Shown here: positions 1 to 11,369 of the stretch, one piece after another | Position numbering within the stretch: position 1 is the stretch's first letter | Layout: the number at the start of each line of letters is the position of its first letter | NCBI RefSeq assembly: GCF_021130785.1 | Contig: NC_060213.1 | Location: 131,516,001-131,580,000, forward strand | Length of the DNA stretch: 64,000 nucleotides | Reading direction: 5' to 3' | Origin: Homalodisca vitripennis | Taxonomy: Eukaryota; Arthropoda; Insecta; Hemiptera; Cicadellidae | The notes under the pieces: generated by a model | Told to the model about the DNA's origin: nothing | Databases searched by the model: none | The model's input: the letters and a program-made list of their open reading frames with translations, nothing else | Position numbers and translations under genes: made by a program

Positions 1-1030
1 TATGTGACACTGTTGCACCAGTTGTAGGCATGTGGTTTTCGGGGTTTTCCGTATGATTGGCTCTCATTACCCATAGGAGGTAATGCGTGCAAATATCGAA
101 TGAAGTGTCAAGCTTAGAGAAAATTACCCATGGTGTCCCTCAGGGATCAACACTGGGGCCAGTTGTTTTCCTCAATCATGTCAATAGGTCGAATTCTTTA
201 ATCCAGATTGGAAAGAAAATGTAATATGCTGAAGACACGACTCTCTGTATTCGATAAAAAAACCAAACACAAGTGAGGATATTCATTGAGCTGAATTCCT
301 GCGTTGAGCATTTTTTCAGAATATATATGAAAAAAACTTTTAAAAATAAAAGGTGACGAAGTTCTGCCTACTGGTGGTGATGGTGGATAAGGTTTTCTTG
401 AAAGAAGCAGAATTTACAAAGTTCCTTGGTATATGGCTGGATCGAGGGTTGACACGGGACTATCATATCGAAATCGTCTGCCCAATGGTTGCTGCCAGGA
501 CTTATGTCCTGCGTAAACTTCCTATATGCTTTCTATGGATATATTGAAAACGTCCTGTTTGATACATATATTTATCTTAAGGTATAGCATTATGGGGCAG
601 CTGTTCTATATAAAAATTAGAAAGAGTATTTAGAGCACAATATAGAGATGTGATAATTCTTTTAAATTGAATTCCAGAGAGTTGGGCAAAGATGCCTTCT
701 TAGAGCATAAAGTGTTGACTTTACCCTCTCTATTCTCGAGAACGCCCTGTATTTACGCTTCAAATGCGAATTGGTTCAAGATAGGGACGTCCACTTACGA
801 CACTAGAGGCAAGGACAATTTCAGTAATAAAAAACACAGCACGAAAATCATTTCAACACGTGCCGTCTCACATAGGCGTAAGACTAATAAATACGCTCCC
901 TGAGAGTATTAAACCTCTAAATTATCCCAAACACAAATGTCGATTAAAACGATGAGGTTGAGTGGTAGAGAGAGCTTGATAGCCCTAACTCCGCCTCTGT
1001 AATAAAGGCATTAAAATTACACTCTTTGAG
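1..1030 (+). pseudogene. Non-LTR retrotransposon (LINE) reverse transcriptase remnant, copy 1
   Basis: This is the 3' part of a decayed LINE of Jockey-like type, cut by the window start. Readable pieces across shifting frames include the reverse transcriptase motif B (HGVPQGSTLGPVVF, near 130-170). A thumb segment KFLGIWLDRGLTRDYHIE lies at 419-472. A C-terminal stretch PLNYPKHKCRLK lies near 910-950, which is typical of the end of insect LINE ORF2. Stop codons and frameshifts break every frame. A 3' untranslated tail (gagtggtagagagagcttg, 958-976) runs to about 1,030. An RNA-templated target-primed element of this kind would need an endonuclease, which is not present. Family assignment rests on motifs, not on a database search. 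Confidence 0.82.
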
Positions 1031-1035
1031 TCAAA

Positions 1036-2560
1036 GGCATTCACACCACTGAACGGTTCATGATGGCCGCCAGGAGGAAAATATTTGAATATTATAATTG
1101 TTAGTGATATTAAAATCAAACTTTTGATATCGAAAGCGATGCCAAAAGCCTTCTTGTTATCGTTGTAATTAGTATTACACTGTAGTCGTATTTATATTCA
1201 TAATATAAATGCAATTAAATTATATGATTGTTTGTACAATACAGAATATTATTATTACCATAGATTACGTTAGAGTCTTGCCAGAAACGAGCAGCCTATG
1301 TTTTTTTTAACGAAATACTTTCAAAACCGTGAACATTTAATCAGTTTAACTGCTTGAACGATCGAGTAGTTTTAAGTTGAGATAATGTCAGAAAAGGAAA
1401 TAAAAACGAAAAAAATAAGATTAACGCTTTCAGATGTAAGCAGATCGCCAGAACGAGTCCCTGGAGAAGAATGAACGCTATCAGGATTTGACTTACGGCT
1501 GCTGGAATATTCCCGCCAGAATAGTTTATCGTTCCGGATCGGCTGTGATGTCGGCTCGGGGCCTATTATACTCAGCCTGGCCATTTGTGTTTACAGCCGG
1601 GGACTTTAGAGGTTTTATACTTACACTTCGATAATTTACCGAAGTGATAGTCAAACATGGATCCATTCCTTACAAATATAGTATAAGTTTATACCACTCA
1701 GTTTGTTACATTAGTAATAAGAGGGAATCTTATTCAGAATTTGTTATGAAAATGTAACAGATGAGATTATAAATGACACTTTAAATTATTATTTGTTAAT
1801 TTTAGAACATCTACAGAAAAAGATCTGATTTTGAAAAACTTCCAGAAGGATTTAATATGGAACGTGGTTTGCCTAATTATTTTGGTATCAAATAATTTCT
1901 TACGATTTGGGGTTTTTGCTTTAACAAGAAAGGAAATTTAAATATGGAACGGTCATTACCAGAACGCCCGTATAATACATATAGTTAATGTTTGCTTGAT
2001 TCATTATTTAGTTTTATTTTCTAAGAAATAAATGGAATTGTGTCCATAGATCGTGCCTTTCAGTAAGAGTCTAGAACTTTGTAATGAAGAAGACGTTTTT
2101 TATAATGTTTTATTTATAAAAATAACAATTAGATTGTATTTAATAAAAGTTACTTCTGTTTATGATATAAAAAAAACTTCGTATCATGTTGAATTTACAA
2201 TATACTTAATTTACTTTACTTTTTATACGCATTTTGTTAATGAAAAACGCTGTAAATTATAATAGTATTTTGTTTATCATTTATAGAATAAGGTACGACG
2301 ATTTTATTCTGCCAGTACAATCCAAAAATAATACAAACAGCTTTCAATGTTATCAGAAAGACGTGGTAATGAAATCAGTTATTTTTCTGAAGTACTAAAC
2401 AACAAGGAAATGTAATTATATTATATAAGTACATAATTAGCTTACATGACAGAAAGGGAACATACAAAGTTAAGTAATGATTTGAAATATTTTCATTTAA
2501 TAATAAATTCTGATGATGGAACGCAAAGTTTAACATCGGAATGTGTTATCTCTAAAGGCT
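1036..2560. other. Non-coding AT-rich sequence between LINE and satellite (copy 1; copy 2 at 28,446-29,984)
   Basis: No gene is recognised. A GC-richer block at about 1,440-1,590 (copy 2: 28,865-29,005) stands out from its surroundings and holds a short open frame on the minus strand (1,372-1,584). That frame is nearly intact in both copies but changes at a 2-bp insertion, so coding is unlikely. It may be an old repeat. Confidence 0.5.
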
Positions 2561-3943
2561 AAGTCACTTGAGACTGTGGTTAGGTCGGCGATATCTGTGG
2601 TCAATTCCATTAGTCTGCGAACTTCTAAGTCCTCACAGCTGTGAAGTAAATCTAACATTTTAACCTAATACACCGTGTCCTTTAATGTCTAAGTCACTTG
2701 AGAGTGTGGTTGGGTCGGTGATATCTGCGGTCGATTCCATTAGTCTGCGAACTTCTAAGTCCTCACAGCTGTGAAGTAAATCTAACATTTTAACCTAATA
2801 CACCGTGTCCTTTAATGTCTGAGTCACTTGAGAGTGTGGTTGGGTCGGTGATATCTGCGGTCGATTCAATTAGTCTGCGAACTTCTAAGTCCTCACAGCT
2901 GTGAAGTAAATCTAACATTTTAACCTAATACACCGTGTCCTTTAATGTCTGAGTCACTTGAGAGTGTGGTTGGGTCGGTGATATCTGCGGTCGATTCCAT
3001 TAGTCTGCGAACTTCTAAGTCCTCACAGCTGTGAAGTAAATCTAACATTTTAACCTAATACACCGTGTCCTTTAATGTCTAAGTCACTTGAGAGTGTGGT
3101 TGGGTCGGTGATATCTGCGGTCGATTCCATTAGTCTGCGAACTTCTAAGTCTTCACAGCTGTGAAGTAAATCTAACATTTTAACCTAATACACCGTGTCC
3201 TTTAATGTCTGAGTCACTTGAGAGTGTGGTTGGGTCGGTGATATCTGCGGTCGATTCCATTAGTCTGCGAACTTCTAAGTCCTCACAGCTGTGAAGTAAA
3301 TCTAACATTTTAACCTAATACACCGTGTCCTTTAATGTCTAAGTCACTTGAGAGTGTGGTTGGGTCGGTGATATCTGCGGTCGATTCCATTAGTCTGCGA
3401 ACTTCTAAGTCCTCACAGCTGTGAAGTAAATCTAACATTTTAACCTAATACACCGTGTCCTTTAATGTCTGAGTCACTTGAGAGTGTGGTTGGGTCGGTG
3501 ATATCTGCGGTCGATTCCATTAGTCTGCGAACTTCTAAGTCCTCACAGCTGTGAAGTAAATCTAACATTTTAACCTAATACACCGTGTCCTTTAATGTCT
3601 GAGTCACTTGAGAGTGTGGTTGGGTCGGTGATATCTGCGGTCGATTCCATTAGTCTGCGAACTTCTAAGTCCTCACAGCTGTGAAGTAAATCTAACATTT
3701 TAACCTAATACACCGTGTCCTTTAATGTCTAAGTCACTTGAGAGTGTGGTTGGGTCGGTGATATCTGCGGTCAAGTCCATTAGGTTGCAAACTTCTAAGT
3801 CCTCATAGCTGTAAAGTAAATCTAACATTTTAACCTAATACTTCGTGTCCTTTAATTTCTGAACCACTTGAGACTGTGGTTAGGTCGGTGATATCTGCGG
3901 TCAAGTCCATTAGGCTGCGAAATTCTAAGCCCTCCTAACTGAG
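2561..3943 (+). repeat. 130-bp satellite array, copy 1 (10 full units plus a partial)
   Basis: Units begin at 2,561, 2,691, 2,821, 2,951, 3,081, 3,211, 3,341, 3,471, 3,601, 3,731 and 3,861, exactly 130 bp apart. Internal units are almost identical; the first and the last two are more divergent, as expected for array edges. Each unit carries the palindrome CACAGCTGTG. In the unit at 3,081 it extends to a perfect 16-bp palindrome, CTTCACAGCTGTGAAG. An A/G variant (gtctAagtc or gtctGagtc) marks the units. No open frame spans the array. Confidence 0.97.
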
Positions 3944-6400
3944 GCTGTGGCAGGATGTATAATGTATGACAGTGAAACGTTTATAAGTTATTACTACTTA
4001 CTATGTATGTGTTGACGCTTTGAATGTCTATCAAATGAACACAGTTCGATCTGTTGTATAGAAACATTGGTTTAAAATATCTTATATTTATAATGATTTA
4101 TTTATTTAATACTAAATGTTTCACTGTACAGGACTTGAATCAGTCTTTTTATTTCTTTATGTTATTCCTTACCTTTTTGCCATTTTTTGCCAAATAATTA
4201 TAACTACGGTTGGTCTATGTATTAAATAGAATAGATGAGTGTCCTCCGAATCTAACGGGCTTTAAGTTTTGTTATATAAAATATTTATTAAGAGACACAT
4301 TAGCCTTTTTACTGCTTGATAGTCTTTATTGTTAAGTAATTGCTAGAAATAGAAAAATGAAATAGCTTTGTTCAGTAATTATTTTAGCAATTTTTTTTTG
4401 TATTATAGTTAAACGTTTACAGAAAGATATGTAAAAATGTTGAACTTTAAAAACATATTTACAGACAGATTATTATTGCAGTTATTTAATCACGCTACTT
4501 TTAGTCCTTGATTATTTGTAGGAAATTTATGATAACATATGAAATGAGCCATTAATTACTAAAATACTAAACTACACACCGTTAGTAATCTCGCACCGTA
4601 CATACAGTGCATCGAGACGTCTATGGAAACTACTACTCGTATGTATATTTATAAGTGAAATAGCTCCATTATTACATCCATTATTTCATCCATTTAAAAA
4701 TTGAAAATCAACAGTAAAAGTTGCAGTAAAAGGATTTTTAATTTTTATATATTTCTTATAAGCACCTTAACTGCCAAAGGTAATGTCTAATAGAATTCAT
4801 AATGTGCAGTTAATCAATAGGATTCTTTATAAACATATAACTATTTTAAAAGTAGAACTTTAAATATTTTTAATGAAATCACAATAATGTCAGAATAATA
4901 AAATTTTTATTTTAGATGTTATTGTTCCTGTAATGTTTTTCATGCTTAGATAATTATATATATTAGCAACATAGTATTTTTATTATTTGTATATGTTAAT
5001 TAATATTGATGTGTGCCCAATATTTTTAACTAACGCAAATTTATTTGCCCGGATCAAATTAAATCTGGCGACAAATCAAGCTCAGTTACTGACAGATGCA
5101 CAGATAGCACATGTTAACATGAGCATACATTAAATTTTATAATGAAATGATCGATACAAATCCCTAGTAAATATCGGATTGAGGTGGTAGCGGTTGGACC
5201 ATTAGTCCGGGAGTGTCGCAGCTGACAGTTCCAAGAGATAATCGCATCAGCAACGCATCGTTAGATAACTTTTAACATCGGAGTTTTAATAATAAAATAA
5301 TAATTACCTCAGTTGATTGGAAATGTCTCTCTGTCTCATTAAATTAGATCATATAGCGTTGGTAGCTGTCAGTATTAATGTAAGGCATCTAAACCGATAT
5401 GGCTGCTAATACTGAACATTATGGTAGGCTATACAATTAATTGAAATATTTAGCAGATCACTTAAAAGGATTCAATAGAAAACATTGGCATATTTTATTT
5501 ACTACATTAATCCACTCAATGTGTTCTATAACACAGACGAAAGAGTAAGAAAATATTATAAAGTTATATTTTCCATAAATTTTATCATGTAGACGTGTCT
5601 GGCTAAAAGTTCCCACCCCTATACATTTTGCTCTCCCCTCCACATCCACCTTGTAGTGTTAGAAATATTTCGGTTTACTGCCCACATATTTGTAAATACG
5701 CACAAATTATCTCTTAAGTTCCTAATCGTGCCTTGCACTGTCCTATGTATTGTATTACTATCAAATAAGTTTAAATTTAGAATCTGCCTGTAAACCTCCT
5801 AATATTACGTCTCTGCATTGCCATAAAAATAGCAATGCCATATAAACTTAGGGATTCTATGAGTTACATAATAAAGTTGTTTTAAAAAAATAATCGAAAA
5901 CGTTATTTTTTAACGTGAATACAATATAAAACAATGAATCGTAGGCCTACAATTATTAATACTTATTGAGCTATTGAGAAGGTCAAACGTATACTAGAAG
6001 ATGAACATTAGGTTTTTGTAGATATCTTTCGTAAAAAACGTTTGTTGGTTACGATAAAGAGTTTTTTTGCGTGTTAAAATATACTTTTGTTTCAAGAAAA
6101 CGTGTTTTTAGGTCCAGATTGAGGTAACGTGAAGATTAAGTTTACATTTTTGGTAGGAATACTACAGTAAACATATACATATTATGTTACTGTGTACATT
6201 ACATTTTGTTCTTGTGAAATTAAAAACAATAACCATGTTACATATTGTGTATCTGGTCTTGTTAGTATGTAAGATATTTTTCCTTTTAAAAGAATACTTG
6301 AAAATGGCTAAGTATAGGATAGAAAGCAGGTGAATACTATAATAAAAGATTATACAGCACATGGTTATATTTAATATTCAGGGGCTCACACATTTTAGGA
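3944..6400. other. Non-coding AT-rich sequence (copy 1; copy 2 at 31,238-33,700)
   Basis: No gene is recognised; all open frames are under 70 codons and AT-driven. A short piece at 5,236-5,262 (gagataatcgcatcagcaac...) resembles the start of the 5S-like SINE at 20,050 and may be a truncated relative. The rest is anonymous. Confidence 0.5.
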
Positions 6401-6402
6401 TG

Positions 6403-6535
6403 GAGCAGTAAAGGCGAGAGCTGATAAGGTGTGATGGTGTTGGATGAAAGCAAGAGTCAGTGTACGATAAGTTTTGGTTTTTAAAACCATTCATCCACAC
6501 AGTGCTATCCTAACAGTATTAACTCACTTCCGCTT
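6403..6535 (+). repeat. Dispersed repeat fragment related to 14,198-14,345
   Basis: The string gcagtaaa...ctgataagg.gtgatggtg..gg.tgaaagc, followed by a gataagttt and a ccattcatc block, is found here and again, diverged, at 14,198-14,345. Copy 2 carries both (about 33,705-33,835 and 42,665-42,810). It therefore existed as two dispersed copies before the large duplication. Identity is unknown; a short retroposon is plausible. Confidence 0.5.
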
Positions 6536-6627
6536 TTGTGTTTTTATCGACCTTAAGTATAAACCAATATTTTGTGCCGCACAGATAACTGATGCTTTCT
6601 TCCTAAGAAGGTTGAATATCAATGTAC

Positions 6628-7140
6628 AGGGTGTTCAGAAAAGGGCGCCACAAACGTATGTAGTTGACTGTCCTCCGAGTAGATACATATGGCAGAGAAA
6701 TGTGTCGTTTAGTCATAATTTTGTCTTATTTATAAAACAATTATTACCTTTAGTATTAGTAAATTATAGATTCTAACTCTTTGCAAATAGATTATGAAAA
6801 AAGAAGTATAAAACTAGTATAGCTATAAAACATTTACTAGGTACCCTTATTTTAACACAGCCTTAATAAATTCCAGAGGTACCTACCTTTTACGTACTTT
6901 TTTCAACAAAACCCGTTGTCGTATAAGTGAGCATTACCAATTTCAAGGTGCGCTTGTACAAGCCGAGAGCAACAAACATGTCAAAAGGTAATGTCTCTCA
7001 AGGGAAAATAATGTTAAAATGGCGGCAAGCGGCTAATTGACATATTTTTCGGCATATGACAACAGGACATTATTTTTGTTTGAGTACTCATAAGTACTAT
7101 AAGCCACAAAAGTATATGACACTCCTTTTCTGAACACCCT
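6628..7140. mobile_element. MITE-like element, 513 bp, copy 1
   Basis: The left end AGGGTGTTCAGAAAAGG (6,628) is matched in inverse at the right end, ccttttctgaacaccct (7,124-7,140), giving terminal inverted repeats of about 17 bp. The interior has no transposase. A GC-richer YY1-like string aaaatggcggcaa lies at 7,015-7,027. A clear target duplication was not found, so the superfamily is open; a TA-targeting Tc1/mariner relative is one possibility. Confidence 0.65.
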
Positions 7141-10100
7141 TAATAAATATGGATTGGTTTAAAGGATATCACCAACTTTACCGTGAGCCAACGAGGGTAG
7201 TTTCAGTAAATAGACATATGAATAATGTATAAGCTAACTGCACAGCGAAACTAGCTTTTACAGTACAGTTAAAATAAAAGGTCACGAAAGAGACCAGAAG
7301 TGCATGTGAATGAATACAGGGTAATTGAGCTGTACCTTTTAGTTTATACTTACAATGACGTCTAACCACGTATTGGTAAAGCTTTTTATAAACGTGAAGT
7401 ATTAAGGTCTCTCTGAGTATACTTAAGAAATATGGATGGTTCGGACTAGATATTTGGTAAAAAAGACCATAAATTTAGATTAAATATTTTAATTTGAAAC
7501 TAAACGTATCTCGTTACTAAGATATGGTGACAAAAATGTAATGCATTGTCTACAATATCAATGTAATATCTGCAAAAGAAGGCTTAAAGAACATTTTACC
7601 AGAATTTAATTAAATAGTTAATAATCAAACAATGTCTTAGAGTGTTTCCAATTGTTGTATACGTTGATCATGTATATGTATGTGCATGTATATGTTGATT
7701 GTATGATAAAACCATCATAACTTTGAACGGTCCTTTTTTAAGTAGCTGAGTTAAACACCCACTTCCGGTATAAGTGAGGTGATATCCGTTACACACATTA
7801 GGATCTCGGCCACGGAGCCAAATTTCCGTAAGCTACGTCCAAGCTGTTTCCTGTCAGGGTCAAGGATTCGTGGTATACATTTGTGACCATCGTTTCCTGA
7901 TAGAAAAACTTCGGAGTCAACATTTTGAGGTTAACAGTGGAGTAAAATTGAAGGGAGATTTTATTAGAATATTTATTTAGGATCTCTGCGTTGATAAAAA
8001 GGAAGTGTTGAGGGCTGAACGATTATCTATTGTGTTTAGAGGGTTTGTAATTATAGTCTGTCACCGATTCATCCGAAACATGTGTCAGTTCAATAAATGA
8101 TTGTCAGATCTGAAGGCTAACGTTTATATACTGATGTACAACCCCCGATACTTAGGCATACAGCTAAGCGGGCATACCAAAGCCTCAGCAGGAGCGATGA
8201 TTGTTGGACGATGCTTGGTTGCTGTTAAGGGGAGTCCTTGTAGAAAATGAGGTAGGAGCTACTGCTGGCAGACAGAATGTCCCTGTCAAAAACTTCCAGA
8301 AAAATGTAGATCATCAATGATAAGAAGGATAGCTTACTCAGAATTTTTAGTAGCGACTGTTATCTTTTATTCGTAGGAATATGAGTTCTGTCCAGAATAG
8401 GGTACGCGAAGAACGTCCTGTACAAGTAGCTTTATTCTGGAATGCAAAGTTTTGTAAGTTATAAGGTCGGATTCGAGACATAAGTGAAGAATTTTACGCT
8501 GCCACGTTCAAAATAATATTTACATTGTTATGGATTAGGCTGAAGGACAATTAATTCTTAAAACAGCCGCAAGAATTCGGCAAGACGAGTATACCGCTAA
8601 AGCATTGATGTTTAATTTTACAATAAACAATCAAAAACAAAAACAAAACAAAAGGACAAAAGGAAAACACAAAAACAAAAAGAAATAAAAAACACAAAAG
8701 GAATAATGTCACTTGAATCCATAGCGAAAAATATGTTTGCCATTACTTCAACTAAGAAAAGGTTTTGACAGTAGAGTTTTACAGAATTTTGGTACATTTT
8801 AAAATAAATTACGAATACATAAATTTTTAACAAGTTCGAATACAATTAAGATGACGAGTATGTATATTTTTGTATTGGAAAAATTAAACTAATTAATTAA
8901 ATATTATTTATCTTTAACATATGATGTATACCAGTGGATGAAATAATTTTCAAACTGTATACAGTAAATGTGATGTAAAGATTTATCACTAATATTACAC
9001 CTCTCAGTTAGTTCGACAGCACAGTTTAACTCGATGACACAATATCGTCTGATGAGGCTTCCGCAGTGCCAGCAGCGTCGCATCAGTTGTTAAACTGATT
9101 TATCGGGAGTTTGGTCGTGAGTTGGAACAGCGTGACTTGTTCTCACTCTGGAACTGAGGCACAATTCTCTCCTGACATCCTTTACACTACTGTATTAACA
9201 TAAACTTTCACATAAATCAATTACAGAACAAATAAAACCCAAATCGAGAAGATTAACTCAATTGAGTGAGTTGGGTCACTAAACTAAAAGGTCAGTATTG
9301 ACAATGTAAGCCCAACGTAACCCTGTTACTACCGGAACTCTTGTCTGCAGTCGGTCAGTGCCTCTGAGACTAAATATAGACTTCTAACCAAGCGACTACT
9401 CTCTGTGTATGTGAGTCTTTGTGTGTTAGCTATAGTTATTAAGTCATTTATCATTTTTATATTCTTACTTAATTAAATCAGATCATGTATGTAAAAGGAG
9501 CATTAAAAGTATGAACATTAAGAATCATGGATGAGCGACGGGATTGTAATAGCTGCTATTACCTTTGCCAAGTTTCTTCGTTCCGTGAATATTTAGGACC
9601 TGTAGCTCTATACTTTATCCACTTCGGGGGGACGGTTAGTGAATTAGGACGTTTGGCTACGGGAAGGTAACAAAACACAATTCATTTACAATGAAACGTA
9701 CGTAATTATTTGAATATATACAAGTTTAACTTTAAAACTATTATTTAATGATTGACTTTCCTACAACTTCTTAAAAGTTATAAGAAAAACAGAAAATACC
9801 TGACACATTTGTTATACCCAAGTTTATTGCATTGGCTTAACCACCATGTACAGTTAGGTCCACAATATATTTTTGTTTTAGTGATATGTTAAACATAAGC
9901 TAACAAATTCGCTTCAAACGCGACTTCTCTAAAGGAGAATTAAATACAATACGTAAATACCTGCTGTATTTTAAATATTTCATACATTGTGGGATATAGC
10001 GTTTGCCTCATTTGTTGCCTCATTATTTTTATAAAATGTCCTGGTCGGTGCTTGTGTAGCTATTGAAGGGTGTGAATGTTGAGATTAACTCCAGTTCACC

Positions 10101-10480
10101 TTCCACTTAGTGCTGTGTCTCAAATTAGACGCTGTCACAGACATAATTGTGCACCTGATGAGATAATAGAAATACTACTTCACTTAGGTTACACTATATT
10201 TTTAGAGTATGATTCTGTGATATCGAATCTATATAGAGTTCATTTTAAGCCTCCTCATTGCCGAATATTTTGGCATCTCTTCAGACGGACACAACTCCAG
10301 ATTTCAGGAGTCAAGTCTGCGACAGTGTCACATTTCAGACGCTGAAGAAAGTACAATGGAGTTGAACTCAACATTCATATTGACTCAAACCTTCCTACAA
10401 TTACTACGTAAATTTAAGGGTGTTTTAATCCAACTATTCATTTCCTTGCTGGAAAATGAGGGTAATAACATATGAATAAC
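7141..10480. other. Non-coding sequence with several GC-richer blocks (copy 1)
   Basis: No gene is recognised. Blocks at 7,740-7,880, 8,150-8,500, 9,000-9,180, 9,290-9,370, 9,535-9,660 and 10,070-10,345 are less AT-rich and well kept in copy 2 (34,445-36,425 and 38,149-39,440). An 89-codon open frame at 10,076-10,345 is frameshifted in copy 2 (39,048). A CAAAA-rich expansion at 8,630-8,698 is absent from copy 2 at about 35,940. These blocks may be old repeats or regulatory DNA. Confidence 0.45.
8630..8698 (+). repeat. CAAAA-rich simple repeat present only in copy 1
   Basis: Copy 1 has about 65 bp of imperfect caaaaa repeats between acaatcaa and aaggaataatgtcacttg. Copy 2 has only caatcatcgcaaaaggaataatg at 35,935-35,957. 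It reflects expansion in copy 1 or loss in copy 2. Confidence 0.8.
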
Positions 10481-10489
10481 TCTCCTAAC

Positions 10490-10975
10490 TTATCTTGGTC
10501 GTGTTATTTTTTTAGGAGAAGCCGATCTCCTTTATACCTAGTTCTGCCCGTCCTTATGGGCCACTGGCCTATGCGAGGATCTTATCAAACAGAATAAGGG
10601 GGACAGTCGATACAGTACAAGGTCGATGGTACTGATAAAAAAGTGCAAGGTTCACAGACAGGATTCGAACCTGCATTATCTGTAACTCAGACTCAAAGTC
10701 AAACATCTTAGACCGCTCGGCCATCGGCACTCCCAATTATGCTCTTGGCACACAGTCATATTTAACTGTGTTTTAATCAATAATTAAATATTATATTTTA
10801 TATTTTGATTTATATAATAATATTTTATGTTATGGCACAAAATAAATTATCACAGCAAAATAGAAGTTATTGAGGAAATATAATGGGGACTCAAACATGT
10901 TTTATATTGGAAAGTTAGAAAACACGAATAAATATTGCATTCCTCATACACATTATATTCTGTAGCCTTCTATCA
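10490..10975 (-). mobile_element. Copy 1-specific block with a tRNA-derived SINE-like sequence (minus strand)
   Basis: Copy 1 carries about 490 bp that copy 2 lacks near 39,460-39,475. Read on the minus strand, 10,730 down to about 10,652 resembles a tRNA with a long variable arm (Leu or Ser type). Box A reads TGGCCGAGCGG (10,723-10,713) and box B reads GGTTCGAATCC. The D-arm and T-arm fold, but the acceptor stem pairs poorly and the anticodon stem has a mismatch. It is therefore better read as a tRNA-derived SINE head or tRNA pseudogene than as a working tRNA. A body of about 170 bp follows. I could not find a clean target duplication, so a deletion in copy 2 is an alternative to insertion in copy 1. 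Confidence 0.65.
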
Positions 10976-11113
10976 TACTGTTTGTTATTCATGGATAGTT
11001 CACCTGCAGGTTCCTAACAATTTGTACTGGAATACTAAATATATTAACAGTACTGATTATTAGTGTTTTCCTTCAAATTGATAGAGGAATTATCTATATG
11101 AAAGAAATCGATC

Positions 11114-11369
11114 GTCAAACGCGATGGAGGCCATCAAAAGGGTTAAAAATATGAAAATTTAACTTTCAAAAATTAGGTAAAGACACTGAAAATCAGCATG
11201 TTTTGTCAATAGTCCGTCTGAGTATAGTTAGCAGACGCTGTTTTAACATTTATTTATGTGTCTGGAAGTTGGTTTTAAGTAGAATAGTAATAAAAATATG
11301 ATATGATAAAAAAAATCATCGTTTCAATATTTTTAACCCCTTTGGGGTAACCTCCCATACGAGTTGCAC
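11114..11369. mobile_element. Small foldback/MITE-like element, copy 1
   Basis: The left arm ggaggccatcaaaagggtta, continuing aaaatatgaaa (11,126-11,156), is inverted in the right arm tttcaatatttttaacccct...cctcc (11,322-11,355). Weaker pairing extends outwards (gtcaaacgcg at 11,114 against gagttgcac at the right edge). Total length is about 256 bp with no coding content. There is no clear target duplication. Confidence 0.55.

Noticed and set aside
2561..3943. CRISPR-like array
   Set aside because: Units are 130 bp and contiguous with no unique spacers, and the DNA is animal. It is a satellite.
6474..6776. 100-codon frame conserved in copy 2 (33,776-34,078)
   Set aside because: Conservation is no higher than in the surrounding non-coding DNA, changes fall at all codon positions, and the frame runs across the MITE end. 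No motif was recognised.
10076..10345. 89-codon frame with Cys and His residues
   Set aside because: The copy 2 counterpart (39,048-39,320) is altered by indels and reads a different C-terminus. Cys/His spacing fits no zinc finger known to me.
10652..10730. Functional tRNA-Leu or tRNA-Ser gene
   Set aside because: The acceptor stem does not pair and the anticodon stem has a mismatch, so a SINE head or pseudogene is more likely.
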